DNA of 39,102 nt. Origin: Verrucomicrobiota bacterium. Lineage in GTDB: Bacteria > Verrucomicrobiota > Verrucomicrobiia > Chthoniobacterales > UBA10450. The notes below the pieces were generated by a model. It did not search any database, had not been told where the DNA came from, and worked only from the letters and a program-made list of their open reading frames with translations. The stretch's first letter is position 1, and every line of letters begins with the position of its first letter. Both the position numbers and the translations under genes were made by a program. The stretch lies in contig QHNQ01000020.1 of assembly GCA_003218135.1 (NCBI GenBank), positions 1 through 39,102 on the forward strand, in the 5' to 3' direction. Below, in pieces: positions 7,968 through 16,264 of this stretch.

Positions 7968-8049
7968 TTCTCTACAAGATCGGTCAATCTAGATCGGCCT
8001 TCTCGATGCACAAGTCGGAACACCAAGGACCAGGACGTCTTGACGCTCC

Positions 8050-8063
8050 TTGTCGCGCGACAA
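8050..8063. promoter_or_regulatory. 14-bp perfect palindrome between transglycosylase and metalloprotease genes
   Basis: TTGTCGCGCGACAA is self-complementary over all 14 bases. It lies 7 bases past the transglycosylase stop and about 80 bases ahead of the metalloprotease start. It could be a repressor site for the metalloprotease gene or a chance GC-rich palindrome; nothing else in the interval 7968-8069 is recognisable. Confidence 0.35.
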
Positions 8064-8069
8064 CTTTCG

Positions 8070-8669
8070 TCACATCCGACCTCGCCGCTGATAGAATTTG
8101 TAGCGGTCCATGATTGACTCGACGTACTTTCGCGTGGCGGGGAAATCGATGTTTTTGAGAAATGTTTTCACCGGGACGTCGCCGACTCCGTGTCCACTCC
8201 ACCGGTCCACCCGACTGGCGCCGGCATTGTACTCTGCCAACGCGAAAGGAAGCGGATCGGACTCATGTTTCCAATGTCCGACGGCGCGTTGGAGATACCA
8301 CGTGCCTGCCTCCAGATTTGTCCTCGGATCGAAAAGCTGGTCGACATGGAAATTGTTGATCCTGTTTTCCCGCGCCCATTCGTTAGCTGCTTTCTCGGTT
8401 ACTTGCATGAGGCCGCGCTCTCCATGGCTCCCATACTTTCTCGGATGAAATCGGCTCTCACGCCAAACGACCGCTTTCACCAGCATCGGATCCAGGTGAT
8501 GTTCAACTGCCACCGTGCGAATGAGGCGGTCGTATTGTTGAAACCGCGCCGGGCTCATCCATTCGTAAAACGTGTAAAACGGATCCCCGGACACGAGTGC
8601 GAGATAGGCAAAGCCCGCAGCCAGCGCCAGCATCACGCAGAGGATCAGTTTGAACAAAAACCGGATCAT
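8070..8669 (-). CDS. Membrane-anchored lytic transglycosylase, Slt70/EmtA-type SLT domain (199 aa)
   Basis: An N-terminal membrane anchor (FLFKLILCVMLALAAGFAYLA, residues about 4-25) precedes a soluble SLT domain. The catalytic Glu lies in VVWRESRF (E71), followed by the family motifs GERGLMQVT (about 83-91) and ALAEYNAGASRVD (about 148-160). The enzyme cleaves the MurNAc-GlcNAc bond of peptidoglycan, leaving 1,6-anhydroMurNAc, on the periplasmic side. It starts at ATG 8669, divergent from priA. Length fits a minimal SLT enzyme. The exact role (growth, secretion assembly or recycling) is not shown. Confidence 0.92.
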   Translation of the reverse strand: MIRFLFKLILCVMLALAAGFAYLALVSGDPFYTFYEWMSPARFQQYDRLIRTVAVEHHLDPMLVKAVVWRESRFHPRKYGSHGERGLMQVTEKAANEWARENRINNFHVDQLFDPRTNLEAGTWYLQRAVGHWKHESDPLPFALAEYNAGASRVDRWSGHGVGDVPVKTFLKNIDFPATRKYVESIMDRYKFYQRRGRM

Positions 8670-8736
8670 TCAGTTCGTGCTACAATAATCGATGAGGATT
8701 GAGAGCACGAGCACGAGCACGATTTGTGAACAGCGC

Positions 8737-10977
8737 ATGGCAAAGGCCAATTACGTTCGCGTAATTGTCGATCGGGCGATCCATCGCGAACTCGACTACT
8801 CCGTGCCGGAAAGTTTAGCCGAACGCGTGGGAGTCGGTTCGCGCGTCCGCGTGCCGTTCCGTGAGAAATCCGCGCTCGCCACAGTCGTCGCACTTCCAGA
8901 ACAGACCGAAGCGAAAGGAATCCGGCCGATCGAAGCCGTGATCGGCGAAACGCCGGTCTTGAGCGAGCACTTGCTCGAATTGGCAAAATGGATCGGCACC
9001 TACTATTGCTGCCCGATTGAAACAGTGATGCGCAGCATGCTGCCCCAGGTGATTCGGCGCGCAGAAGTGGGATGGAAGAAACAGCTATTCGTGCGGCCCG
9101 GACGCAAGATCGACAACGACGAGCTTGAGAAATTGCGACGACGCGCGCCGCGACAGGCGGAACTCCTGGACGCAATTTCCAAATTAGAAGCGCCAGTGCG
9201 CGCGGCGGAACTCCTCCGCCAGACATCGCTCGATAACCAGACGCTGCGCGCACTGGTGAAACGCGGCCTCGCGGAGTTGCGTGAGGAAGCCGTGGTTCGC
9301 GATCCACATGCGGATGAGCAGTTCATCGCAACGTCCAATCTTGTTTTGAATGAGGAGCAAACGCGCGCGCTGAAGGAAATCACGGATGCACTCGATTCAC
9401 CTGAGAACGCGCGCCCGATTTTACTCCATGGTGTGACCGGTTCCGGTAAAACCGAAATCTATTTACAAGCGATCCGGACAACGCTCGATCGCGGGCGCAC
9501 CGCAATCGTTCTAGTCCCGGAAATTTCGTTGACGCCGCAGACGGTGGAGCGTTTCAAGAGTCGCTTTGCCGACGTGCCGTATGCGGTCGCCGTCCTCCAC
9601 AGTCATTTGTCTGAAGGCGAACGCCACGATGAATGGCACAAAATTCACTCGGGCCGAGCACGCATCGTGATCGGCGCGCGCAGCGCGATTTTTGCGCCTC
9701 TCAAAAATCTCGGGCTCATCGTGGTCGATGAAGAACACGAGACAACCTATAAACAGGAGGAAGCGCCACGATATCACGCGCGCGACGTCGCAGTGGTGCG
9801 CGCGAAGATCGAGAAATGCGCTGTTGTTCTCGGAAGCGCCACGCCTTCGCTCGAGAGTTATCACAACGCCGCGACCGGCAAGTATCGACTCGTGGTCCTG
9901 ACACAGCGTATAGATCAAAAGCAGATGCCGCTCATGCGCATCGTCGATCTTCGCCAGGAACGACGGAAAGAAAAGAAAGCTGCAATACTTTCGGAAAAAT
10001 TGTCGCAGGCAATTGCCGATCGTTTGCAAAAACGCGAACAGACGATTCTGTTTTTGAATCGGCGCGGATTTTCGACGTCACTCCTTTGCAGCGAGTGCGG
10101 TGAAGCGCGGAACTGTCCGAATTGCAGCGTCGCGCTCACGTTTCATCGGCATCCCGCGGTGGCGGGACGCTTGAGTTGTCATTTGTGCGGACATACTGCC
10201 GCCGTGCCAAAGAAATGTCCCGCCTGCGGAAAGGACGCGCTGATTTATTACGGCTTCGGCACCGAGAAAGTCGAATCAACAGTCGCACAGATTTTTGCGA
10301 AAGCTGTGGTGCGGCGCATGGACGCTGATTCGATGACGCGCAAGGAAGCTTATCGCGAGACTTTAAGAGATTTTCGCACTGGCAAGATCGACATTTTGGT
10401 GGGCACGCAAATGATCGCCAAAGGTCTGCATTTTCCGAACGTGACGTTGGTTGGAATCATCAACGCTGATCTTGCCTTGCATCTGCCCGATTTCCGAGCA
10501 GGCGAACGAACGTTCCAGCTTCTCACGCAGGTCGCCGGGCGCGCCGGCCGCGGCGAAACGCCGGGCGAAGTTTTTGTGCAGACTTACACGCCGTTTAGTC
10601 CGTCGATTCAGTTTGCACGGCACCACGATTTCGCCGGTTACTTCCAACAGGAACTGGAGTTCCGTGAGCGTTGCGATTTTCCGCCGTTCAAACACGCGAT
10701 CCTAATCACAGTACGCTCGGCACACGAAGGTCGCGCAAAATTGTCCGCCGAAACTTTAAAACGTCGTTTGAAAGATGCGTTGCCTGAGGAATTCATTCTG
10801 GGCGATGCCACGACCGCGCCGTTGGAAAAACTACAAGGCCAATTCCGCTTTCACATTTTGATCCGCGGCGAAGCCATCATGCGCCTGAGCCGGCTCGTGC
10901 GCGAAACCCTCGACAAATTGCCATTCCCCGAAGACGTCACCGTGACCGTCGACGTCGATCCGTATCAGTTGTTGTAA
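8737..10977 (+). CDS. priA: Primosomal protein N' (replication restart helicase PriA)
   Basis: A full-length PriA (about 746 aa) that reloads the replisome at stalled forks. The N-terminal 3'-DNA-binding domain starts RVIVDRAIHRELDYSVPE. The superfamily 2 helicase core has Walker A GVTGSGKTE, the DEEH box VVDEEHETTYKQE, and later QMIAKGLHFPNV and QVAGRAGRG. Between the helicase lobes sits the zinc-binding insertion with four C-x-x-C pairs (CSEC, CPNC, CHLC, CPAC). The start is taken at ATG 8737, which gives the usual N-terminus. An upstream in-frame ATG at 8692 would add a short run encoded by GAGCAC repeats and is less likely. Divergent from the transglycosylase gene. Confidence 0.97.
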   Translation: MAKANYVRVIVDRAIHRELDYSVPESLAERVGVGSRVRVPFREKSALATVVALPEQTEAKGIRPIEAVIGETPVLSEHLLELAKWIGTYYCCPIETVMRSMLPQVIRRAEVGWKKQLFVRPGRKIDNDELEKLRRRAPRQAELLDAISKLEAPVRAAELLRQTSLDNQTLRALVKRGLAELREEAVVRDPHADEQFIATSNLVLNEEQTRALKEITDALDSPENARPILLHGVTGSGKTEIYLQAIRTTLDRGRTAIVLVPEISLTPQTVERFKSRFADVPYAVAVLHSHLSEGERHDEWHKIHSGRARIVIGARSAIFAPLKNLGLIVVDEEHETTYKQEEAPRYHARDVAVVRAKIEKCAVVLGSATPSLESYHNAATGKYRLVVLTQRIDQKQMPLMRIVDLRQERRKEKKAAILSEKLSQAIADRLQKREQTILFLNRRGFSTSLLCSECGEARNCPNCSVALTFHRHPAVAGRLSCHLCGHTAAVPKKCPACGKDALIYYGFGTEKVESTVAQIFAKAVVRRMDADSMTRKEAYRETLRDFRTGKIDILVGTQMIAKGLHFPNVTLVGIINADLALHLPDFRAGERTFQLLTQVAGRAGRGETPGEVFVQTYTPFSPSIQFARHHDFAGYFQQELEFRERCDFPPFKHAILITVRSAHEGRAKLSAETLKRRLKDALPEEFILGDATTAPLEKLQGQFRFHILIRGEAIMRLSRLVRETLDKLPFPEDVTVTVDVDPYQLL

Positions 10978-11200
10978 TGCTGAGGAACACACGCGCCTCC
11001 TTGGCGCGCCGTAGCACGAGCTTTTCCCAAAGCGGGCGAGGAATCGGATGTCAGGCGCCCAGCCTGCCCTGGCAGGCGGATTCGCCAGGCTAGCAGCCTG
11101 GCGGCCGAGTCGGCAAAGCTGACCAACATCCACAAAAAGCACTTGAAGTCGGCCTCCGAAATTCCCAAAATTCACGCCCTCGATTCCGATTGCATCACTC
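10978..11200. repeat. Hairpin-rich intergenic region between priA and the aspartic protease gene
   Basis: No gene is seen here. The stretch contains at least three perfect short hairpins: CGCGCCtccttGGCGCG near 10991, GCCTGCC-ct-GGCAGGC near 11063-11078, and GCCAGGCT-agc-AGCCTGGC near 11085-11103. The last two are adjacent and share the GCCTGSC word. One of them may end priA transcription, but no T-run follows. The promoter of the aspartic protease gene should lie in 11110-11200; no clear boxes are seen. Confidence 0.55.
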
Positions 11201-12217
11201 ATGAAAAATTTATTTGTTTCGATTCTCGTGGTCGCAGCACTGGCACCGTTTGCCGTTCACTCACAACAAAGCAGCGGCACGCTCGCTGGTCTTCTTTCCA
11301 AACAAGGCCTGGCCGGCGCCAAACTGGAGCGGCGCTCCGGCAACCATCTGTTTGTTCCGGTCTCGATTAACAATCAGCGCGGCGCCTTAATGATCGACAC
11401 GGGATCGCCAAACACCGTCATCGACGTCAATAGCGTGAATACATTTGGTCTCACTGTCGAAAAAAGCGGCTCGAACGTTGGTGGTTTGTTTGGCCGGAGC
11501 TGGGAACGCTTTGGCACCAGCAAGGTAAAAAGCTTAGCAATGGGCAATTGCACCGTGACAAACGTGCCCGTCGCGATCGCAGATTTCTCCGGCATGAATC
11601 CAGAGCACAGAGCTGCCGCAACCGGATCGCATCTTGCCGATTCCAAAGCCCTGGCGCACATCAATGGTGTCCTCGGCGCGCGCGAGATGGTGAAATTTGG
11701 GATGATCATCGACTGCACTCGGCAAATGCTTGACGTCAATCCAAACGGACGCAGTCCCGGAGTGAGCCAGAGCCTCGCAAGTTTTTTGGCCGGCCGCGGA
11801 TTTACGCGAATCCCAATACGACTAAATGCGAATGATCATTTTGACGTCGAAGGCGCGCTCAACGGACATCCAACTCGCTTCATACTGGACACCGGCTCGG
11901 CGAACACGCTCATCGATACGCAAGTAGCGGTGAAATCGGGAACAGGGGTGACTGCCCTTGCCGGATACGGCGCGGGCGGGGCCGGTGGATTGAGTGAAGG
12001 CATCAATCGCACCGGAGTGAAGGAATTGGCGATCGGCAATTTTAAACTCGCAAACGCCGAAGTGGTTGTCGCGCATGTATCAAAAGACGTCCTGCTGTCG
12101 AACTCGGCAGCGGAGTCGAACGCGGGCGTGCTGGGCCAGGAATATCTCGCGTCGAATTTCGCCGTCATCGACATTGGTGGCATGGCGCTTTATCTGCGCC
12201 ACCCCGATTCCCGCTAA
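11201..12217 (+). CDS. Two-lobed retropepsin-like aspartic protease, exported (338 aa)
   Basis: A signal peptide (LFVSILVVAALAPFAVHSQQ) is followed by two copies of the aspartic-protease half. Lobe one has LMIDTGSPNTVID (Asp near 66) and a later flap-distal GVLGAREMVKFGMIIDC. Lobe two has FILDTGSANTLID (Asp near 230) and GVLGQEYLASNFAVIDI. Each repeats the layout DTG ... L-x-I/M-G-N ... V-L-G, so a single chain could form the pepsin-like active site that retropepsins make as homodimers. Both catalytic Asp residues are intact. Likely periplasmic or outer-membrane associated; substrate unknown. It runs toward the convergent LysR gene, the two stops being 7 bases apart. Confidence 0.88.
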   Translation: MKNLFVSILVVAALAPFAVHSQQSSGTLAGLLSKQGLAGAKLERRSGNHLFVPVSINNQRGALMIDTGSPNTVIDVNSVNTFGLTVEKSGSNVGGLFGRSWERFGTSKVKSLAMGNCTVTNVPVAIADFSGMNPEHRAAATGSHLADSKALAHINGVLGAREMVKFGMIIDCTRQMLDVNPNGRSPGVSQSLASFLAGRGFTRIPIRLNANDHFDVEGALNGHPTRFILDTGSANTLIDTQVAVKSGTGVTALAGYGAGGAGGLSEGINRTGVKELAIGNFKLANAEVVVAHVSKDVLLSNSAAESNAGVLGQEYLASNFAVIDIGGMALYLRHPDSR

Positions 12218-12224
12218 GAATCGT

Positions 12225-12953
12225 TTAGCGTTTGATCATTTTCGGAACGGTCGCCTTCGCGAGGGTCGTAAACGCGGCGACGGCAGTGTTTGCTGCTGAA
12301 TCGCTCAGTCGCAACAGGCCAATATCGAGGCCGAGATTTTTACCCCGTAACCGGATGGCTCTTAATTTCAGATTTTCCCGGCCGCGCAATGCGATTTTTG
12401 GCATCAAAGTGCCGGCTTGCGAGGGGCCGAGCGAGCGAAGCAGGGTTTCAATAGCGTTGATCTCAGCAATCACATGCGGACGGACCTGATGCTTTCGACA
12501 AATCTCATCCGTCATTCTGCGCATCACAAAAGTGTCCGGCAATTGGAGCAGGCGTTGCTGGTGCAATTCCGAAAAATCAACTACCCTTCGGTTCACCCAC
12601 GGGTGATTCTGAGCGACGATCAAGGCAAATTCATCTGTGCAAAGCCGCTCGTAGCGCAAGTTTGGAGAGTGCCGGGTCAGAAACCCAAGGCCGACGTCCA
12701 TGCGGCCTTCTTCCAGGGCCGTCTCGATCTCAGTGGAAGATATTTCTTCAACAGTGATACTGATCGCCGGATGCAGAATGCGCTTTCCACGGCGCTGAAA
12801 TAGAGGCACGCGAAGACCTGCTTCCAAATCCCGCATTTGTTGCGACACACTCGGTTGCGAAATTCCGAGCCGGTCGGCTGCGCGGCTGAAGCTTCCCGCT
12901 TCGGCGACCGCGAGAAAATAGCGAAGATGTCGAATATCCAAAGGCTCCGGCAT
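12225..12953 (-). CDS. LysR family transcriptional regulator with internal deletion (242 aa)
   Basis: Residues 1-58 are a normal LysR winged helix-turn-helix (HLRYFLAVAEAGSFSRAADR, ISQPSVSQQMRDLE). The effector-binding domain resumes at HPAISITVEE and runs to the end (GRMDVGLGF, FALIVAQNHPW). Between RRGKRIL and HPAIS about 55-60 residues expected in this family are missing: the linker helix and the first strand of the effector domain. Frame is kept, with the junction near 12775. Typical members have about 300 residues. It is divergent from the ABC importer operon and is the obvious candidate regulator of it. Function may be altered or lost; a rearranged but working protein is also possible. 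Confidence 0.85.
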   Translation of the reverse strand: MPEPLDIRHLRYFLAVAEAGSFSRAADRLGISQPSVSQQMRDLEAGLRVPLFQRRGKRILHPAISITVEEISSTEIETALEEGRMDVGLGFLTRHSPNLRYERLCTDEFALIVAQNHPWVNRRVVDFSELHQQRLLQLPDTFVMRRMTDEICRKHQVRPHVIAEINAIETLLRSLGPSQAGTLMPKIALRGRENLKLRAIRLRGKNLGLDIGLLRLSDSAANTAVAAFTTLAKATVPKMIKR

Positions 12954-13093
12954 GGAGAAGGAATATTGTTCGGGAGAGTTTATAAATGCAATCAGGAGCT
13001 TGACCGCGAAACTGTTCGGGGTTGATTGCGGCCCAAGGTTCTGCTTCCATAGCCCAGACTTATTGGACTATTTACAAAACCTTTAAACGGACA
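12954..13093. promoter_or_regulatory. Divergent promoter region between lysR and the ABC importer genes
   Basis: This 140-base gap must hold both promoters. TATAAA on the minus strand (complement of 12980-12985) is a possible -10 for the lysR gene, without a good -35. TTGACC at 13000-13005 points toward the importer genes, but no matching -10 is clear. The strongest signal is the interrupted dyad listed separately at 13049-13071. Confidence 0.5.
13049..13071. promoter_or_regulatory. Candidate LysR-type operator (interrupted dyad)
   Basis: A 23-base interrupted palindrome: the arms are ATAGCCCA (13049-13056) and TGGACTAT (13064-13071), complementary at seven of eight positions, with a seven-base AT-rich centre. 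This is the size and shape of LysR-type binding sites. It lies 22 bases ahead of the substrate-binding protein start and about 95 bases from the lysR start. The assignment is inferred from structure and position only. Confidence 0.5.
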
Positions 13094-14284
13094 ATGCCTT
13101 CGCGACTTATAACCGCCCTTTCGTTGAGTGTTCTGCTGGTGGCCGGCTGTAATAAAAACTCCAGTCCCACCGTTCGGAATTCAAAAAAAGTCCGCGTGGG
13201 TTACATCGGGCTGACCTGCGAGGCACCGATTTATGCCGCTTACGAGAAGAGTTTCTTTAGGGAGGAGGGACTCGAGCCTGAATTAGTGAAGTGTAACTGG
13301 TCGACTTACAAAGACGCACTGGCCCTTGGCAGCTACGACATTACTCATCACCTTGTGATGTACTTCCTTAAACCTATCGAACAGGGCTTGGATGTGCGAT
13401 TCCTCGCCGGCATCCATCGCGGATGTCTGCGCGTGCAAGCGGGAGTCAAAACGAATATCCACACGATCGATGACCTGAAAGGAAAACGAATTGGTGTGCC
13501 AGGCATGGGCACGCCGCCCTTCGTGTTCGCAAACCGCGTCTTCGGCGTCCACGGGATCGATGCCGGAAAAGATATTACCTGGAAAGTTTATCCGGCAGGC
13601 GAATTAGGTCTGGCGATCGACAAAGGCGAAGTGGACGTCGTCGCTGACGCGGAACCAATCGGCAGCCTTTTGATCGCGGAGGGGAAGGTAAGAAACGTTG
13701 CCGACCAGATAATGGATGCGCCTTACAAAGATGAGTATTGCTGCGAGGTGATAGCGAACGGCAAATGGGTGGACGCCAATCCCGATACTGCAGCTCGAGC
13801 AACGCGTGCCTTGTTGAAAGGCGCCAAATGGGTCGAGACCAATCCAAAGGCTGCGGCGATTATGGCTGTAGAGAAAAAATATCTCGCCTCAACGCCCGAA
13901 CTGAATACGGTCGCCCTCGCGCGTTTGCGCTACATACCAAGCGTGCACCTAGCTGAGGAGTCGGTTCACACTGCCAGCCGGGAAATGAAAGTCGCCAAGA
14001 TGCTTTCCCCGGAGACCGACACCGAAGCGCTGGCCAAGCGAGCCTTTATGCATCTCCCCGGCATTACAGACGAGTGGATCAAGAACCTGGAGGTGGAAAA
14101 AATTGCCGGAGCCCAGGTTTCACCCGACGAAGATATCCGACTAATCGCGGCATTGATCCAGAAAGACACGGCAGATTCGTGCTGCCGAAGAAAAATGTTC
14201 GATCAACCGGACCAGGATGCGCCGAATCTCGCCGACCCTGACGCACCGTGTCTTCAGAAAAATACGATAGCCGCCCAGAAATAA
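13094..14284 (+). CDS. ABC importer substrate-binding lipoprotein, SsuA/TauA/NrtA (NMT1-like) family
   Basis: A lipoprotein signal, LSVLLVAGCNKN, places Cys near residue 19 for lipid attachment. The mature protein has the two-domain NMT1/SsuA fold: VRVGYIGLTCEAPIYAAYEK, a stretch with FFREEGLEPELV, and a second-domain IDDLKGKRIGVPGMGTPPF. It would capture an oxyanion or small organic acid (sulfonate, taurine, nitrate, cyanate or a thiamine precursor) and deliver it to the permease; the ligand cannot be named. The start is ATG 13094; the longer frame upstream crosses the operator. The last 35 residues (DSCCRRKMFDQPDQDAP...) are an unusual Cys/Asp-rich tail. First gene of the importer operon. 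Confidence 0.88.
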   Translation: MPSRLITALSLSVLLVAGCNKNSSPTVRNSKKVRVGYIGLTCEAPIYAAYEKSFFREEGLEPELVKCNWSTYKDALALGSYDITHHLVMYFLKPIEQGLDVRFLAGIHRGCLRVQAGVKTNIHTIDDLKGKRIGVPGMGTPPFVFANRVFGVHGIDAGKDITWKVYPAGELGLAIDKGEVDVVADAEPIGSLLIAEGKVRNVADQIMDAPYKDEYCCEVIANGKWVDANPDTAARATRALLKGAKWVETNPKAAAIMAVEKKYLASTPELNTVALARLRYIPSVHLAEESVHTASREMKVAKMLSPETDTEALAKRAFMHLPGITDEWIKNLEVEKIAGAQVSPDEDIRLIAALIQKDTADSCCRRKMFDQPDQDAPNLADPDAPCLQKNTIAAQK

Positions 14285-14349
14285 GCGAACGAGCAACGCT
14301 GGCTCCATTAGGTTGGCCGAAGACGGCGGAATCCTTCTAATAAATGACG

Positions 14350-14451
14350 TGTCATGTTGAGCGGAGCGAAACATCTCTGTCTATTCCTGCGCGGACGGGG
14401 CTGCAAATGATCCGAGATTCTTCTCCCGCGACCGCGGGATCAGAATGACAT
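14350..14451. repeat. Word-built inverted repeat between the binding-protein and permease genes
   Basis: Left arm TGTCATGTTGAGCGGAGCGA (from 14350, continuing AACATCTC) and right arm from GAGATTC (14414) to ATCAGAATGACAT (14451) are partly complementary at their ends (TGTCAT/ATGACA, catCTC/GAGat). An inner CCCGCG-acc-GCGGG stem sits near 14425-14438. Similar 'GTCAT..TGAGCG..' elements are widespread between genes in several soil phyla. The permease ATG at 14445 falls inside the right arm. Confidence 0.65.
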
Positions 14452-14453
14452 CT

Positions 14454-15449
14454 ATGAAACCAGTTGCAGGGACTAACGCTGTCGGTCTTACCAACAACCA
14501 ATCGACATTGTCTTGGCTGATGCAGCTGGCTGTTCCGGTCGCAACTCTAATTGCGTTCGGAGTTCACTTGCTGTTTGCGAAAAACGCGCCGCCCCTTGAG
14601 ACGCATTCTTATATACTGCTGTTTTGGGAAATTCTCGGCGTTTCAATTGTTCTCGCGATCGCCCAAACATTCTGGGCGGGGTTGCGCCAATGGATGCGGC
14701 ACATGTGGCCGATTTTTACGGCTGCAATCCTGTTACTTGGTGTTTGGGACGCGATTACGTTGGGCTTCCACTTACTTCCGCTGCCGTACTTTCCAGGCCC
14801 CGCAGCGGTTTTACGCAGTTTGATTAGCGATCGCGCGCTGTTGCTCGATAGCACCTGGCACTCACTGGTTTTACTCTTGAGTGGCTACACGCTTGGCGTG
14901 ATCGTCGGACTCATTAGCGGAGTGTGCATTGGATGGTCGAGTTCGGTGCGCTATTGGGGAATGCCGCTGCTCAAGGTTGTGGGACCGATTCCAGCCACAG
15001 CATGGATTCCTTTTTCGATGGTTGTGGCGCCTTCGGCAATCGTGTCCGCAGCAGGATTAATCGCGCTCGCGGTGTGGTTCCCGGTCACGATGTTGACTGC
15101 GTCCGGAGTCTCTAATACTCGCGCGTCCTACCTTGACGTGGCTCGAACGCTCGGCGCCGGACGCGCCTATCTTATTTTTCGTGTGGCGATTCCAGCGGCG
15201 GTTCCGAATATTTTCATCGGCCTGTTCATGGGACTCGGTGCGTCTTTTCTGACTCTCGTGGTCGCGGAAACTGTGGGAGTTAAATCCGGCCTCGGTTGGT
15301 ATGTCAGTTGGGCGCAAGGCTGGGCGGAATACGGCAAAGTCTTCGCAGCCCTCGTCATCATGGCGGCCTTCTTCTCCACCATTATGACTTTGCTCTTCAA
15401 ACTGCGCGATCGAGTCCTCGTTTGGCAGAAGGGAATGATTAAGTGGTAA
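14454..15449 (+). CDS. ABC importer permease, SsuC/TauC family, with N-terminal extension
   Basis: The C-terminal 220 residues are a standard SsuC/TauC/NrtB permease with five to six membrane helices and the cytoplasmic coupling (EAA) loop near YLDVARTLGAGRAYLIFRVA. The family is usually about 260 aa; this one has about 70 more at the front, including two additional hydrophobic segments (WLMQLAVPVATLIAFGVHLL and YILLFWEILGVSIVLAIAQT). ATG 14454 was preferred to ATG 14445 because the latter lies within the conserved end of the intergenic repeat; the difference is three residues. The stop overlaps the frame of the ATPase gene. It forms the membrane channel of the importer. Confidence 0.9.
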   Translation: MKPVAGTNAVGLTNNQSTLSWLMQLAVPVATLIAFGVHLLFAKNAPPLETHSYILLFWEILGVSIVLAIAQTFWAGLRQWMRHMWPIFTAAILLLGVWDAITLGFHLLPLPYFPGPAAVLRSLISDRALLLDSTWHSLVLLLSGYTLGVIVGLISGVCIGWSSSVRYWGMPLLKVVGPIPATAWIPFSMVVAPSAIVSAAGLIALAVWFPVTMLTASGVSNTRASYLDVARTLGAGRAYLIFRVAIPAAVPNIFIGLFMGLGASFLTLVVAETVGVKSGLGWYVSWAQGWAEYGKVFAALVIMAAFFSTIMTLLFKLRDRVLVWQKGMIKW

Positions 15450-15460
15450 CGAGGAATGTC

Positions 15461-16246
15461 GTGGCCGCATCGGCACTCCGCGTTCAGGAAGTCCGCAAGA
15501 GTTTTGCGGTCCCGGACGCGCCGGGCACCATGCGCCTCGTCCTCGACAGCATTTCGTTTTCCGTCGCCGCCGCCGAGCTCGTGTCGTTAATTGGGCCGAG
15601 CGGTTGCGGAAAATCGACGCTGCTTCGACTCATTGCGGGTCTCGATTTTCCCGATGCCGGCAAACTGCTTGTGGGCGAAGAAAAGATCCTCGGACCGAAA
15701 GCCGAGCGGGGTCTTGTTTTTCAAGATCCAAATCTTTTTCCGTGGCTGACCGTTCGCCGCAACATCGAGGCCGGTCTCGTTGCGCGCGGAGTGTTGCAAG
15801 AAAAAAGGACTGAAGTGGACGAATTCATGCGGCTCGTCGGACTCGAAGCGTTTGCCAATTCCTATCCACATCATCTTTCGGGCGGCATGGCCCAGCGCGT
15901 CGCCCTCGCCCGCGCGCTAATCAATCATCCCAAGGTGCTTCTGCTCGATGAACCACTCGGCGCGCTCGACGCCTTCACGCGCATGCGGATGCAGGACGAG
16001 GTATTGCGCCTCTGGGAAAATCGCCGCACCACCATGCTTCTCGTCACCCACGACATCGATGAAGCCATCTACATGAGCGATCGCATCCTCATCATAACGC
16101 CGGCGCCCGGCCGGATCGATCGCAAGATCGATATTGAGCTTATGCGTCCGCGCGATCGCACCAGTGAGTCATTCCTCCGCCTGCGCAGCGAGATTCTCGA
16201 ACATCTCGACTTGGCTGGTAAAACTACCGCTAACGCCTCAGCCTAA
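15461..16246 (+). CDS. ABC importer ATPase, SsuB/TauB family
   Basis: The ATP-hydrolysing subunit of the importer. All nucleotide-binding motifs are present: Walker A GPSGCGKST, Q-loop GLVFQDPNLFPW, signature LSGGMAQRVALARAL, Walker B VLLLDEPLGALD and H-loop LLVTHDID. A short C-terminal part follows, normal for this subfamily. The frame is open from GTG 15443, overlapping the permease stop, but GTG 15461 is preceded at five bases by GAGGA, a proper Shine-Dalgarno, and gives the usual family N-terminus (AASALRVQEVRKSF). It ends the binding-protein/permease/ATPase operon; no sulfonatase, taurine dioxygenase or nitrate reductase gene follows. Confidence 0.95.
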   Translation: MAASALRVQEVRKSFAVPDAPGTMRLVLDSISFSVAAAELVSLIGPSGCGKSTLLRLIAGLDFPDAGKLLVGEEKILGPKAERGLVFQDPNLFPWLTVRRNIEAGLVARGVLQEKRTEVDEFMRLVGLEAFANSYPHHLSGGMAQRVALARALINHPKVLLLDEPLGALDAFTRMRMQDEVLRLWENRRTTMLLVTHDIDEAIYMSDRILIITPAPGRIDRKIDIELMRPRDRTSESFLRLRSEILEHLDLAGKTTANASA

Positions 16247-16264
16247 CGACCACGCCCGATGTTG

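Noticed and set aside
8692-8736. Upstream ATG for priA
   Set aside because: The extra residues come from GAGCAC repeats and do not match the PriA N-terminus, which starts at ATG 8737.
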